This document shows positions 52,538 through 62,917 of a stretch of DNA of 64,000 nt, in pieces. This DNA is from [Phialemoniopsis] sp. UDSM-2020 (lineage: Eukaryota > Ascomycota > Sordariomycetes > Thyridiales > Thyridiaceae), in contig JAEILZ010000006.1 in NCBI GenBank assembly GCA_018873225.1, positions 310,001 through 374,000 of the forward strand. The letters are read 5' to 3'. A model generated the notes under the pieces. That model saw only the letters and a program-made list of their open reading frames with translations. It was not told where the DNA came from and did no database searches. The translations under genes and the position numbers were made by a program. Every line of letters starts with the position of its first letter. Position 1 is the stretch's first letter.

Positions 52538-55500
52538 TCCGAAGCCAGGGACGGACTTGCCGGTGGCCGGATCGACTTTGCCGTCGATGCCGAAGGTCAG
52601 GTTGTTGAGGCAGCCTTGGGATGCGGCGCAGGCGTGTAGGGCTTTGAGGACGACATCAGTGACACGCTGGCTGGTGGTCACGTTGCCTCCTACTACAGCT
52701 GCGGCTCCAGTGGGGCTGAGGATACTTGGCTTGGGGATGCGGATGTCGACTGGACTCAGACAACCTTGGTTGAGAGGGATATCGGACTTGATCATGCATC
52801 GGAGTGCGTAGATGATAGCCGAATGCGTAATGGCCTCGGGCGCGTTGATGTTGCCGCGCACCTCGGGGCCAGTACCGTCAAAGTCAAAGACTGATGATCC
52901 ATCCTCCTGGATAGTGATCTTCAACTTGATAGGCGTACCGTCGTCCATGAAGTCCAGTGCTTCGAGAGGCTTGCCTCCATACCGGTGGTACATATCCTTG
53001 AGTAGATTGCGCACTGCCAATTCGGCTGTCCTTTGGATCTCGTACATATACATCTGAACAGTCTCGAGGCCGTACTCCTCGATGAGGTTGTGGATCAATG
53101 CAATACCGCGGGCGTTGGCAGCGATCTGGGCCTTGAGGTCCGAGATGTTGTCGCTAATGTTCCTACTACCCGAGCAGCCCTCGTATTTAGATGGGATGTC
53201 TAGGAACAGCTCTCGCATCTTGGCCTCTTCGAACACGCCATTGGACACAACCTTCTCGGACTCGATTGCGGCTCCTTCCTGCCATAGCTCTGTCGAGTTG
53301 GGAGGCATGGATCCAGGGAGGATGCCACCGACTGTGCAGAGGGGTTAGCCTTCATCGTCGAACTGATGCTCTAGTGAAAGAATTTTAACTTACTGTCAGC
53401 ATGGTGACCGCGCGATGCGACGTAGAAGATGATCTCGTCGGAGCCCTTCTTGAACACAGGCGTGACAACCGTCACATCAGGCAAGTGGGTTCCGCCGGAA
53501 ATAGGATGGTTGGAAACAAGGACATCGCCATCCTTGAGCTTGCCCTGCCAGCGCTTGTGCTGGTATCGGACAGCAAATTGCATGGAGCCCAGATGGACAG
53601 GCACGTGGGGTGCATTAGCCACCAAGCCGCCATCAGGTGAGAACAGGGCACACGAGAAGTCGAGTCTCTCCTTGATATTTGTAGAGACGGACGTCTTTTG
53701 GAGGGTGCGACCCATCTGCTCAGCCACGGACATGAACCTGTGTCCAAAGATGGAGAGACGGACGGGATCGACGCGGGCCGAGTACTCCTCGGTGCGTTGA
53801 GTTGACTCGAGGTCGATGAGGACGCATGTTTGTAGGACATGAACCACTGCGTTGGGCGAAACGACGAGGGTTTGGGTCTCATCGATAATGATCGCGGGGC
53901 CGTGGAGCTTGACATCGGCGCCGAGCTTCTTCAGCAGGTATACAGGGGTCTTGATGAACCCTGCCTCTGCGTCGAAGTAGACCTCAGTGTGCTGCGTTGC
54001 AGTGGGTGCCTCCTTGATGTTGGCCTCCTTGAGCTGCTGCAGCGGACTCTTCTCCGTAGCCTTGTTGCCGGACGCAATGGTCCTTACGCGAACATCATCG
54101 ACGAGAATCGGGCGGTCAAACGTAAAGCTAAATTCACGCTTGTGCCTCTGGACGAAAGCCGTGGCAAAGTCGCCATCCTCCGGCTGCAGGATCATCAGAC
54201 TGGTATCTGAGCCCTCGTACCTCATGTTGAGGAAGACTTCGTGCCGGATCTTGCTCTCTGGGAAGCCCTGCTCTTGCAGCTGCTCAGTGGAGCGGCTGAT
54301 CAGACCCTGCAACTTCTTCCGAATGATCTCGCCGGCACCCTCGTACTCGGTTGCCATCGGCTCCTGGGCTTCTTGGACGACCTCTGCAAGCGCAAGGCCG
54401 TAGGCTGAGAGAATGGAGGAGTACTTATGGATGATAATCCGGGAGATGCCGAGCGACGCGGCCACGTTGCAGGCATGCTGACCGCCAGCACCGCCGAAGC
54501 AAGCGAGGTGGTGAGATGCCGTCTCGAAACCACGGGCCTCAGTCAAGTTGCGGATGGGCCTGGTCATAGACTCGTCGGCGACTTTGAGGAAGCCCAGTGC
54601 AACCTGCTCCGGCGTCAATTGAGCGCGACTGTGCTCGGTGTTGATCTTGGCCGTCAGCTCAGTGAAGAGCTTCCTGGTGATATCGCGGTCCAGCGGCTGA
54701 TCCTCGTTGGGGCCGAAGATCTTGGGGAAGTATTCAGGGAGAAGGCGTCCCAAGAAAAGGTTGGCGTCGGTGACTGTGAGTGGGCCTCCCTTGCGGTAGC
54801 AGGCTGGGCCTGGGTGAGCAGACGCAGACTCGGGGCCGACCATGAAGAGACCATTCCTCCATGATAGAATGGACCCGCCACCTGCCGCGACCGTGTTGAT
54901 GTCCAGCTGGGGTGCTTGAATGCTGACGCCAGAGATGCTGGAAGTGAATGTGTGGCTCAGGTGACCGTCGAATCGCGAGACATCAGTAGATGTACCACCC
55001 ATATCGAAGCCGATGACAGGAACGCGTGCGTTCTCGTCCCAGCTGGTGGAGGCAAAGCCAACAACGCCGGCTGCGGGGCCGGACAGAATGGCCTTGAGGC
55101 CACTGAACCGCCTGAAGTCCACCAGACCTCCGTCCGACTGCATAAACTCAACTCGGCAACCGTGCGATCCACCGAGGCCGCCCTGGAAGTTTGCTGAGAT
55201 CGAGTCGATGTACGACTTGATGACTGGGGTAAGGTAGGCGTCGGCCGTAGCTGACATGCCGCGGGGAACGACCTTGATCATGGGCTGCAGCTGCGAGGAC
55301 AGTGCGACAGAGAAGCCCATCTTGGTGGCGATCTCTCCGATCTTCAGCTCGTGGTTGGGGCAAGCAAAAGAGTTAACGAGAGCAACAGCCACCGAATGAT
55401 AGCCCTGGTCTTTGAGGGTCTGCAGGTCTGCGACCAATTGGTCGACATCGAGCTCTTCAGCCACATGGTAGCGCTCGCCAGTGACTCCCTCGATAGCTCG

Positions 55501-55968
55501 GAATGCGCCGAGGGCCTCTTGAGATGAGCGGGGATGTGAGGGAATGATGCGCTCGTTGACCTCCTTCACTGCTTCGAAGAGGACATCTGGTCGCCTAGCC
55601 GAGAGGTCGAAGATGTCTGGGCGCGCCTGGTTGCCGATGCGTAGGAGGTCCTTGAAGCCTTTTGTGGTCAAAAGTGCCGACTTCATGCCCTTGCGCTCGA
55701 GCAGCGCGTTCGTAGCGACAGTGGTGCCCATGCGCAGGCACTCCACATCGTCGAGCTTCAGAGGCTGGCCTCGGGGCAGGTTCTTGCCCGTGGCCTGCTC
55801 GAGGACCCTCCGAATGCCTTCCGTGGGCGCATCTGGGTAGTTGGCGGGGTCGACGGAGAGGAGCTTGAGGACGATGTCGGGGCGACCGGGGACGATGGCG
55901 TGCACGTCGGTGAACGTGCCGCCGCGGTCGATGGAGATGGTGATCTTGTCTGTTGCTACTGACCCCAT
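52097..55968 (-). CDS. 5-oxoprolinase / hydantoinase (HyuA-HyuB fusion)
   Basis: Two exons, complement(join(52097..53331, 53394..55968)), encode 1,269 aa, the normal length of eukaryotic ATP-dependent 5-oxoprolinase (about 1,280). The N-terminal hydantoinase A part starts [14 protein letters not shown] (residues 9-22), an ATPase phosphate loop, followed by [14 protein letters not shown] and the metal/ATP region [16 protein letters not shown]. The hydantoinase B part (about 730-1260) includes [33 protein letters not shown] and a Gly-rich end PGGGGYGS. The enzyme opens 5-oxoproline (or a hydantoin-type lactam) at ATP cost, normally in the gamma-glutamyl cycle in the cytosol. It neighbours aromatic-acid catabolic genes here, so an alternative lactam substrate should be considered. 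The intron junction gives [17 protein letters not shown]. Confidence 0.92.
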
Positions 55969-56897
55969 GTTTGTGAATTGGATGTGGTGTAGCTTGATTG
56001 ATGGGTGTCGACAACTCCAACAGCAAAGATTGAGGCTCCTTTCCCTTCGTCTTATGTCCTCTGTTCAAAACCTGGAGAAGGTCGTAGATGCACTTGGAGT
56101 GTAGCACGGCAGACCCGTCGCAGATCGACTCCGAGTGGCCGCTTTCGTCGTGCCGTGATCTGGACCCATTGTTTGGCAGCTTTCCGTCGGAGTCGATTCG
56201 CGATGGCCAGGCGTGGAGATCATGTTGGGGAACCGGGTACATGTAACCCGCGTGTGCATGCTGTCTTGATGTTAGTCTGGGGAAGATGAAGAATGGTCGG
56301 GTTGGGTAAACCCACCCCAAGCATGTTGGCGAACCCTGGCAAGTTAGGCGTGGAGAGAAGAGGCATAGATCTCAGCCCCATCTGAGGTATCCTCGGCGCC
56401 AAAACGCCTCAGCAAGGTACCCAGAAAAGTACGCGAGATTCTAGTAAGGGTAAAATCAACTTAACTGGCGTCGAAGTATGCCAAGAAACCCCGCAACCCC
56501 AATCTTGATCCCAGCGATAAGGCGCGCTTCCATGACTCCGCACTGCGGCTTGCATGCAAACCGCGCATCACATCTCGAATGGGATTAGCGTCAAGTGAAC
56601 CTTGCCCCAAACCAACCCCAGGGCTGGATCCTGCATGACGGGACTTCAATCGACGATTCATGGGGTCTCGAGATTGTCCCCGGACTCTTGCCACGGGCTA
56701 ACAGCGAAGGTCACTCGCTTACAGTAACGTGATCTCTTATCGGCGTCTAGACGTGATGAGGAGCAATCTGGCCCGGAGATAGACAAGCACCGAGACTCGA
56801 TTCCACCCCGGCAAGGCACCCTTCATCATCGGCAGTGATCAACCACAGCATCCGCATCAACGAATTCAATCATATCCCATTCATATCTGGTATCAAG
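55969..56897. promoter_or_regulatory. Divergent promoter, oxoprolinase / Zn2Cys6 regulator
   Basis: A 929-bp region. An 11-bp perfect inverted repeat, ATCGACTCCGA (56124-56134) and TCGGAGTCGAT (56187-56197), separated by 52 bp, lies 156-229 bp upstream of the oxoprolinase ATG. It contains CGGAG/CTCCG half-sites. No further gene is seen. Confidence 0.5.
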
Positions 56898-59180
56898 ATG
56901 GTTCCTAAGAGCCGCCGGGTTCCCCAGGAACTCAGACAGCGTACCGAAAGAAGCTGTGACCGATGTAAGAGTAGGAAGCAAAAGTGCCACATCAACCCCG
57001 GCCAGGATAAGTGCAGGCACTGCACCAAGTACAATTACGACTGCGTCATCACCAAACCTCGCAAGCAACGATTATACGGCAGTGTTGATTCACACAGCAC
57101 CCGCATCAGCGTCCTCGAGAGTCTCGTCAAGGGTCTGATGCCTGAGGCCGATATCTCGAGTCTGGAGACCATGCAGGACATGGCGGCATCGCTCGGGATA
57201 CCACTCCCAGAGAATATGAACACATCAAGAAGTGGCGACGATAATGGTCAAGCGTCATCGTCAAGTGTAGCCAAAGAGAACGAACATCTCGTGCACGACC
57301 TTCAAGGCCAAGGCCAGTACATCGGACGTGCAAGTTCGTACTTCTTCCAGATGAAGCTGAGGGCACTGGTGGGCAGAAGTCATACGGGAGCCATGGGTCA
57401 TATGCTGCTATTTGGTCCCAACCCTGCCAACATCAAAGGAGGCACAGACGGATCCCTGACTGCGATCGGGGACCGGGCCGAGGTGGTGGATGTCAGCTCC
57501 ATTGCCAGCGCAGCCTCGCCGAGCACTTGCAGCATCATCTCAACCGGCGCCCTGCCTACGCAGGCTGATCGTGCTACCGTCTTGCAACTCGTACGGACAT
57601 TCTTTGATCGCATCAACACCGATTTTCCCGTTCTGCATGAGGCTACCTTCCTGGAGAGACTTGACTCTTGGTACACGTCGCCATCAACGGCAGATCAGGT
57701 GTGGCTTTGCAGCTTTCTCTCCGTCCTGCTTCTTGCCCGACGCTTCTCCGATCTCCCAGTATCCGAGGAACAAGAAGAGCGATCATGGGGCATGACTCAG
57801 TCATTACTGTCCAAAGTCATGTTCACCTCCAGCTTGATGTCGATCCAGGCACTCATGCTGGCGGCTCTCCACCTTCACAACACCAACTCGCGAGATACGT
57901 GCTGGACCCTGACGGGTGCTGCCGTACGTATCGGTTTCGCTATCGGCCTACACCGGGATGATATTGAGACAAATGACACACCGCTAGCAAGGGAGATGCG
58001 GAAGCGTGTTTGGTGGACACTCTATGCGTTTGAGCAACTGCAAGTCTCTTCGCATGATCGCCCTAGCGCCATTGATAACGAGAAACATCTCGCGGGTCAG
58101 CCTCGTGAGGCTATTCTGGATATGGGCACACACAACCTGCCAGAGTACATGACGTGGTCTAATCGCCTCGTCGTCTTGCTCGGTGCTGCCTGTCGTGCCC
58201 TGCCCGATGCAAGCAAAGAAGGTCACTGTGGCCCATTATCCCCAGCCGCAGGGCTGCTCCGAGATCTATCTCGATGGAAATCAACGATACCTCAACACTT
58301 ATCAGTCGACCGCATCGATGCCATGCCGCCATCGTTTCAGCGACCTCTCATTCTCCTTCACGTTCAATATCATTACATAGTATCCCTCATTTCTCGATAC
58401 GCTCTCCTCTCTCGCTTCACCACCCTCTCGAAAGACAAGAACAGCACCAGCACACAGCCAAACGAGACCTTGGTTTCAATGGCCACGGTGTGCGTCGAGT
58501 CGGGCCGGCAGTCTTGTCAGCTTCTCCTCAAGCTCGACTCCTTCGGACTGTTTAATGCCGTATCGTGGCTTGATGTCTACTATCTGTACTCATCGGCGTT
58601 AGTCTTGGTATTGGGGATCATCTGTGACCTGAGCCAAAATAACCACGAGTCAGCCGCCGAGCAAAGGCGTCTCCTTGGACAAGGCTCGAAGCTTGCAGCC
58701 AAGCACTTGGCAAATCCGCGCGTCCCAGGCACAATGCACCGATGGCTAACAGTGGTAGGTGAGCTCAATGCCATGGCCATCGATTTCACGAGTCGGTTTG
58801 GTGAAGCGAACATTGTTTCGCCCGTGGAGAGTGATCTGGAGCCTTGGATGCCTACCACCGATAGCACAGCGATGCAGCTCCTGGTAGCAGCAAGCGACGA
58901 TAGTAGAAGGGCACATGGACGATACAATATCGTTGAAGTGGATGATAACAATCCCGGTAATTTCATGGCGGAGAACATGCAACCGTTCCTGCCAACCACG
59001 GACTACTCCACTGCCCAGGCTGGTCTCACGACATTCGGTAACCTCAGGATGCCGGACTTTGGCTACGACTTTTTTAACAGCCCTGGAGACCCCACAGACC
59101 CTCGTTTTTCGCATGAAATGCATTGGGAGGGAATCAGTGACATGATTCTGGGTATGGAAACGAGGTCATGGAACGTTTAG
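56898..59180 (+). CDS. Zn2Cys6 transcription factor in the aromatic neighbourhood
   Basis: Intronless, 760 aa from the ATG at 56898. The zinc cluster is SCDRCKSRKQKC-HINPGQDK-CRHCTKYNYDC (about residues 19-49; C-x2-C-x6-C-x8-C-x2-C-x6-C), followed by a short coiled coil (SHSTRISVLESLVKGL). The fungal-specific transcription factor domain (PF04082) is recognisable by FPVLHEATFLERLDSWY, GAAVRIGFAIGLHRDD and KRVWWTLYAFEQLQVSS (about 240-410). It lies head-to-head with the oxoprolinase and tail-to-tail (62 bp apart) with the amidohydrolase. By position it is the probable local regulator of this group. Confidence 0.9.
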   Translation: MVPKSRRVPQELRQRTERSCDRCKSRKQKCHINPGQDKCRHCTKYNYDCVITKPRKQRLYGSVDSHSTRISVLESLVKGLMPEADISSLETMQDMAASLGIPLPENMNTSRSGDDNGQASSSSVAKENEHLVHDLQGQGQYIGRASSYFFQMKLRALVGRSHTGAMGHMLLFGPNPANIKGGTDGSLTAIGDRAEVVDVSSIASAASPSTCSIISTGALPTQADRATVLQLVRTFFDRINTDFPVLHEATFLERLDSWYTSPSTADQVWLCSFLSVLLLARRFSDLPVSEEQEERSWGMTQSLLSKVMFTSSLMSIQALMLAALHLHNTNSRDTCWTLTGAAVRIGFAIGLHRDDIETNDTPLAREMRKRVWWTLYAFEQLQVSSHDRPSAIDNEKHLAGQPREAILDMGTHNLPEYMTWSNRLVVLLGAACRALPDASKEGHCGPLSPAAGLLRDLSRWKSTIPQHLSVDRIDAMPPSFQRPLILLHVQYHYIVSLISRYALLSRFTTLSKDKNSTSTQPNETLVSMATVCVESGRQSCQLLLKLDSFGLFNAVSWLDVYYLYSSALVLVLGIICDLSQNNHESAAEQRRLLGQGSKLAAKHLANPRVPGTMHRWLTVVGELNAMAIDFTSRFGEANIVSPVESDLEPWMPTTDSTAMQLLVAASDDSRRAHGRYNIVEVDDNNPGNFMAENMQPFLPTTDYSTAQAGLTTFGNLRMPDFGYDFFNSPGDPTDPRFSHEMHWEGISDMILGMETRSWNV

Positions 59181-59242
59181 AGTGTTGTCAGTCAAGCGTT
59201 ATATTTTGTGAGCGACTATTTGACAGTTTTATATGACTTTTT

Positions 59243-60385
59243 CTACCGAAGCTTCAATACCCTCACTGCGTTCTCTCCCATAACCAGATCATATCCCTCA
59301 GTGTCTCCCTCAGGGAAGGCCTCCTTGGCCGCATCCCGATTCAGTGTCATGGCCGGGAAAGTCTTGCCCTCGTCCAACGGCGCAAAGAACGGGTGGTCAG
59401 TGCCAAACATGACCCGATCGACACCACTGGCTTCAATGGCCGTCTTCAGGCCAATCTTGTCAAAGATGACACCGTCTAGGTAGATGTTGTTCCTCATCGC
59501 ATCCCACAGCGTCTTGCGGTCGGTGGTCAGCTTGCCGTCCGCCAGCCACTTCTTGTCGTGTTCTATGCAGGCCTCGACGCGGCCGGCAAGGAACGGCAGA
59601 CAACCTCCGCTGTGCGCAACGATGATCTGCAGGTCGGGTACTTGATCAAAGACCCCAGACAGGAACAGACGCGTCATGGCAATCGTCGTCTCCATGGGGA
59701 ATCCAAGAGACAGAGGCAGCACCTGACCGTACTCGCCGCCTCGGCTTCCCCAGACGGGGCCAGGCAGACCGTAGTTGGGATGGAGGAAGATGGGCATCGA
59801 TGACTCGGCCAACGCCTTGTAAACCGGGATTAAGGCAGGATCGTCCAGTCCTTGGCCTAGACCACCAGTGCCCATGACGATTCCACGCGCCTGGCTGATC
59901 CGCTTGAGGCGAGTGATCTCGGAGAGAATGACCGACTCCTTCGCGGAGAGCGGCAGAGCGCCAAAGAAGAACAGTCTCTCGGCGTGCTGGTTGCAGATGT
60001 CGTTGGTGGCATCGTTGATCTCACGCGCCACTTCGCCAGCCTCATCCGGCGGAAGAAAATCGAGCCATGGGTTGCCGAGTGATATTACAGAGATATCGAT
60101 CTGATGGTGGTCCATGAAAGCGATCTTCTCTACAACATCGTAGTAATGCGCATGGAGGATTCTTCCCGGAGGCGTTTTTGGCGTCTTGTTGTCATTCTTT
60201 CCGGTGCTGCTGCTGTTTTGCGGAGGGCGGTTGCACAGGCAGAGCTGGTTGGTGGGCGGGAAAGGTCGAACGTATGGAATGTCGGTGCGTTTTTTGAGCA
60301 GCTCAATGTAGGCGTTGGGGTAAAGATGGGAGTGGACGTCGACGACGAGCTTGCGACGAGTCGCTGCCAAGGTGGTTGCGGCCAT
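59243..60385 (-). CDS. Amidohydrolase-2 family, ACMSD/resorcylate decarboxylase-like
   Basis: Intronless, 380 aa. The TIM-barrel metal motif is seen: VDVHSHLYP (HxH, about 16-24), FLHPNYG (about 200), IVAHSGGCLPF (about 255-265) and VMFGTDHPFF (Asp about 325). This layout (PF04909) is that of 2-amino-3-carboxymuconate-semialdehyde decarboxylase and of gamma-resorcylate / 2,3-dihydroxybenzoate-type decarboxylases. An insertion of Ser/Lys/Asn residues (NRPPQNSSSTGKNDNKTP, about 52-69) follows the first strand. It shares a divergent promoter with a salicylate-hydroxylase-like gene, so non-oxidative decarboxylation of a hydroxybenzoate is a reasonable inference. Product cannot be fixed from sequence alone. 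Confidence 0.88.
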   Translation of the reverse strand: MAATTLAATRRKLVVDVHSHLYPNAYIELLKKRTDIPYVRPFPPTNQLCLCNRPPQNSSSTGKNDNKTPKTPPGRILHAHYYDVVEKIAFMDHHQIDISVISLGNPWLDFLPPDEAGEVAREINDATNDICNQHAERLFFFGALPLSAKESVILSEITRLKRISQARGIVMGTGGLGQGLDDPALIPVYKALAESSMPIFLHPNYGLPGPVWGSRGGEYGQVLPLSLGFPMETTIAMTRLFLSGVFDQVPDLQIIVAHSGGCLPFLAGRVEACIEHDKKWLADGKLTTDRKTLWDAMRNNIYLDGVIFDKIGLKTAIEASGVDRVMFGTDHPFFAPLDEGKTFPAMTLNRDAAKEAFPEGDTEGYDLVMGENAVRVLKLR

Positions 60386-61037
60386 TTTCCAAGTGAAGTA
60401 AATGAGACTCTTCTAGGTGCCAAATGTTCAACTCGGCCTAACTTTCACAGAGCAAGACTTGAATGTGATCGCAAAAGATTGTAGAATTAGTCCTACATCA
60501 CTGATGACCACACAGTCGAGGTGGTGAATGCGGAGTACTCCAAAGTCCCCGGCAGGCTGGCCTGCACCCGTGCTGCCAGGGTGAAGCCAAAATTGGGGTA
60601 TCCCTTCGTTCTGCTGTGCGGCTTGCAGTTATCCGCCTGTGATCGCTAGGTGAATTAGAGGCTCCAGTCTCCGAGCCTGCTGATAATCCGTCGCGGCTTA
60701 CCAGCTTCCGCACCTAAGCATGGAGAAGTGGGTCACCAACAGATCAGCATCGGAAAGCCGGCTAAGTGAAGCAAAGGTGCGGAGATACCTGCAGGCACAA
60801 CTGGCGCGTCGTGTGATCTGGGGTACTCATCAGAACATTCTCTTGAGGCGGAGGTGTTCGCATGCCGTGATCGATCGCGAGGCAGAGACTTGCAGGGATG
60901 TGGCGAGTTATATCATGGTCATCGGGGACCTCTAGTCGCACCAGCAACTGCTAGGAGAGCTACACCAGCAAGAGCGCTGCACACTGACCAGACTCACGGA
61001 GAACTCCCCGAATACTCGAGATCTCATTTCTTGCACC
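60386..61037. promoter_or_regulatory. Divergent promoter, decarboxylase-like / hydroxylase
   Basis: A 652-bp shared promoter. It contains several CGG/CCG triplets, including CGG-AGAACTCC-CCG at about 61001-61014 (everted-type spacing of 8 bp). No TATA box or gene is evident. Confidence 0.45.
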
Positions 61038-62526
61038 ATGGTTCTCTCCTGTCTGAGGCCCATATTAAAGTCCATCAAGGCCTCCTTCTCCTCGACACCC
61101 TCCCCACCAGCAACAACCAAGCAAGAACTCACAACAGACAAGACCATGCCTCACTCGATCCCATCAAACGCCTCGGACGAGCAAAATGCTCCCTCAAGCG
61201 ACAAGCCGCCCTTTCACATCGCGATCATCGGTGCAGGTATCGGCGGCCTGACCTTCGCCATCGGCTGCCTCCGCAACAATGTCCCCTACACCCTCTACGA
61301 GTCGGCCCGCGAGTACAGCATCATCGGCGCGGGCGTCGGCCTGGGCCCCAACGCCCTGAAGGCCATGGACATGATCGACCCGAAGCTGCGCCTCAAGTAC
61401 TACGACATCTCGTCGGGCAACCTGACGCCCGACAAGGACCACGTCATGATGGACGCCCTCTACGCCGAGGACGACTTTGGCGAGAGGCGCGGGTGGAAGC
61501 CGGCGTCGTTTGGCGCCGAGTGCTACGACCGCACGAGCGCGCACCGCAAGGACCTGCTTGATATCCTGACGAGCATGATCCCGCGCGAGACGGTGCGGTT
61601 CAGCAAGCGCGTCAAGACGATGGAGCAGAACGTCGACAGTGTGAGCATTACCTTTGAGGACGGCGAGACGGTTACGCACTCTGCGGTTGTCGGCAGTGAT
61701 GGTGCCAAGGGTCCGACGAGAGGGTATGTCCTTGGTGACAAGTATCCCGAGGAGGTCAAGGCGACTTACAGCGGCAAATATGTGTACCGGTCGATCATCC
61801 CGATGAAGGAGGCTCTTGAGATTCTCGGTGACCACGCCGGTGATGCCAAGTCCTTCATTGGCAAGGACGTCAACTTTATCACTTTCCCTATCTCCAAGGG
61901 GACTCAGTGCAATCTGGTGGCTTTCAAGTTCACTGACGAGCCTTGGACGCACCACCAGTGGACCAAGAGGGTCACCAAGGAGGAGATGGTGGGTGACTTT
62001 GCTGAGGGCGTGGACAAGAGGCTTGTCAAGCTTCTCGACGTAAGTGACAATTTTCTTCTCGATCCCCAGGAACGATTTACTGACATGTGGCATTGCACAG
62101 TGGGCCGACCCCCTTCAATGGTCACTTCACCACCACATGAACACTCCGATCTACTACAACGGCCTTATCTGCCTCCTCGGCGACTCAGCCCACGCAACCA
62201 CCCCTCACCAAGCCTCCGGCGCCGGCCAGTGCATCGAAGATGCCCTCGTACTCTCTCACATCCTCGGCAACGTCAAGAAACAGGAAGACCTGAACAAGGC
62301 CTTCCAAGTCTACGACTCCATCCGTCGACCCCGCGGTCAAAAAGTCGTGCAGACCAGCCAGGAGGCAGGAGACGTCTACACATTCAACCACGCAGAGTGC
62401 GGCGACGACATGGACAAGATTGTGGCGAACCTTAGCCAGAGGTTCCTTTGGATCTGGGAGCATGATTTGGATGGGGACCTGAAGAAGGCGGATCAGATGT
62501 TGGCCAAGGCGACAAGCACGGCTTGA
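61038..62526 (+). CDS. FAD-dependent monooxygenase, salicylate hydroxylase-like
   Basis: Two exons, join(61038..62039, 62101..62526), encode 475 aa from the ATG at 61038, or 439 aa from the ATG at 61146. FAD binding is shown by IAIIGAGIGGLTFAIG (GxGxxG, about 65-70 in the longer form) and by the GD motif LLGDSAHATTPHQASGAGQ in exon 2. YESAREYSIIGAGVGLGPNALKA and SAVVGSDGAKGPTR are typical of the salicylate/6-hydroxynicotinate 3-monooxygenase group. It would decarboxylatively hydroxylate an aromatic acid using NAD(P)H and O2. The basic, Ser-rich extension MVLSCLRPILKSIKASFSS in the longer form could be a mitochondrial presequence; the shorter start gives the usual family length. The 61-bp intron restores phase. 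Confidence 0.9.
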
Positions 62527-62917
62527 ATGTAGGGCGGTGGAACTTCTGTCTGTGATATTATATTCATAGTTTGTGTATTAGAACAAAATGCAACTATCTT
62601 TATGACCACTTCTTCGATTTCTTCACACAGAGGGACACATTCACTGGGACACTGTGATTGAGGCAGCACGTCCGGGTAGGTGTTCAGTGCTGGACATGGA
62701 CAAAGAACTGGAGGGGTTTGAACTTCAATTTCATTGTCAAGCAGCAATTGTATTCTGGATTATCCATTCTAACACAAACTACCTGGCATGGAATTGAAGT
62801 TCAAACCCCCCCAGCCTGTGATAGATCGTTCGGTATTCAAAGTCGAAGGTCCTGCAACCCAGAATCCTCCATCGACGCTATCACAATCAATTACATACAA
62901 GCCAACCGCCACCCCGT
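62527..62917. repeat. Convergent spacer with 18-bp inverted repeat
   Basis: This 391-bp spacer separates the convergent hydroxylase and MFS genes. The arms GGGGTTTGAACTTCAATT (62713-62730) and AATTGAAGTTCAAACCCC (62792-62809) are perfect reverse complements with a 61-bp loop. They could form a hairpin in both transcripts' 3' ends, or be the termini of a tiny MITE-like insertion. No target-site duplication is evident. Confidence 0.6.
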
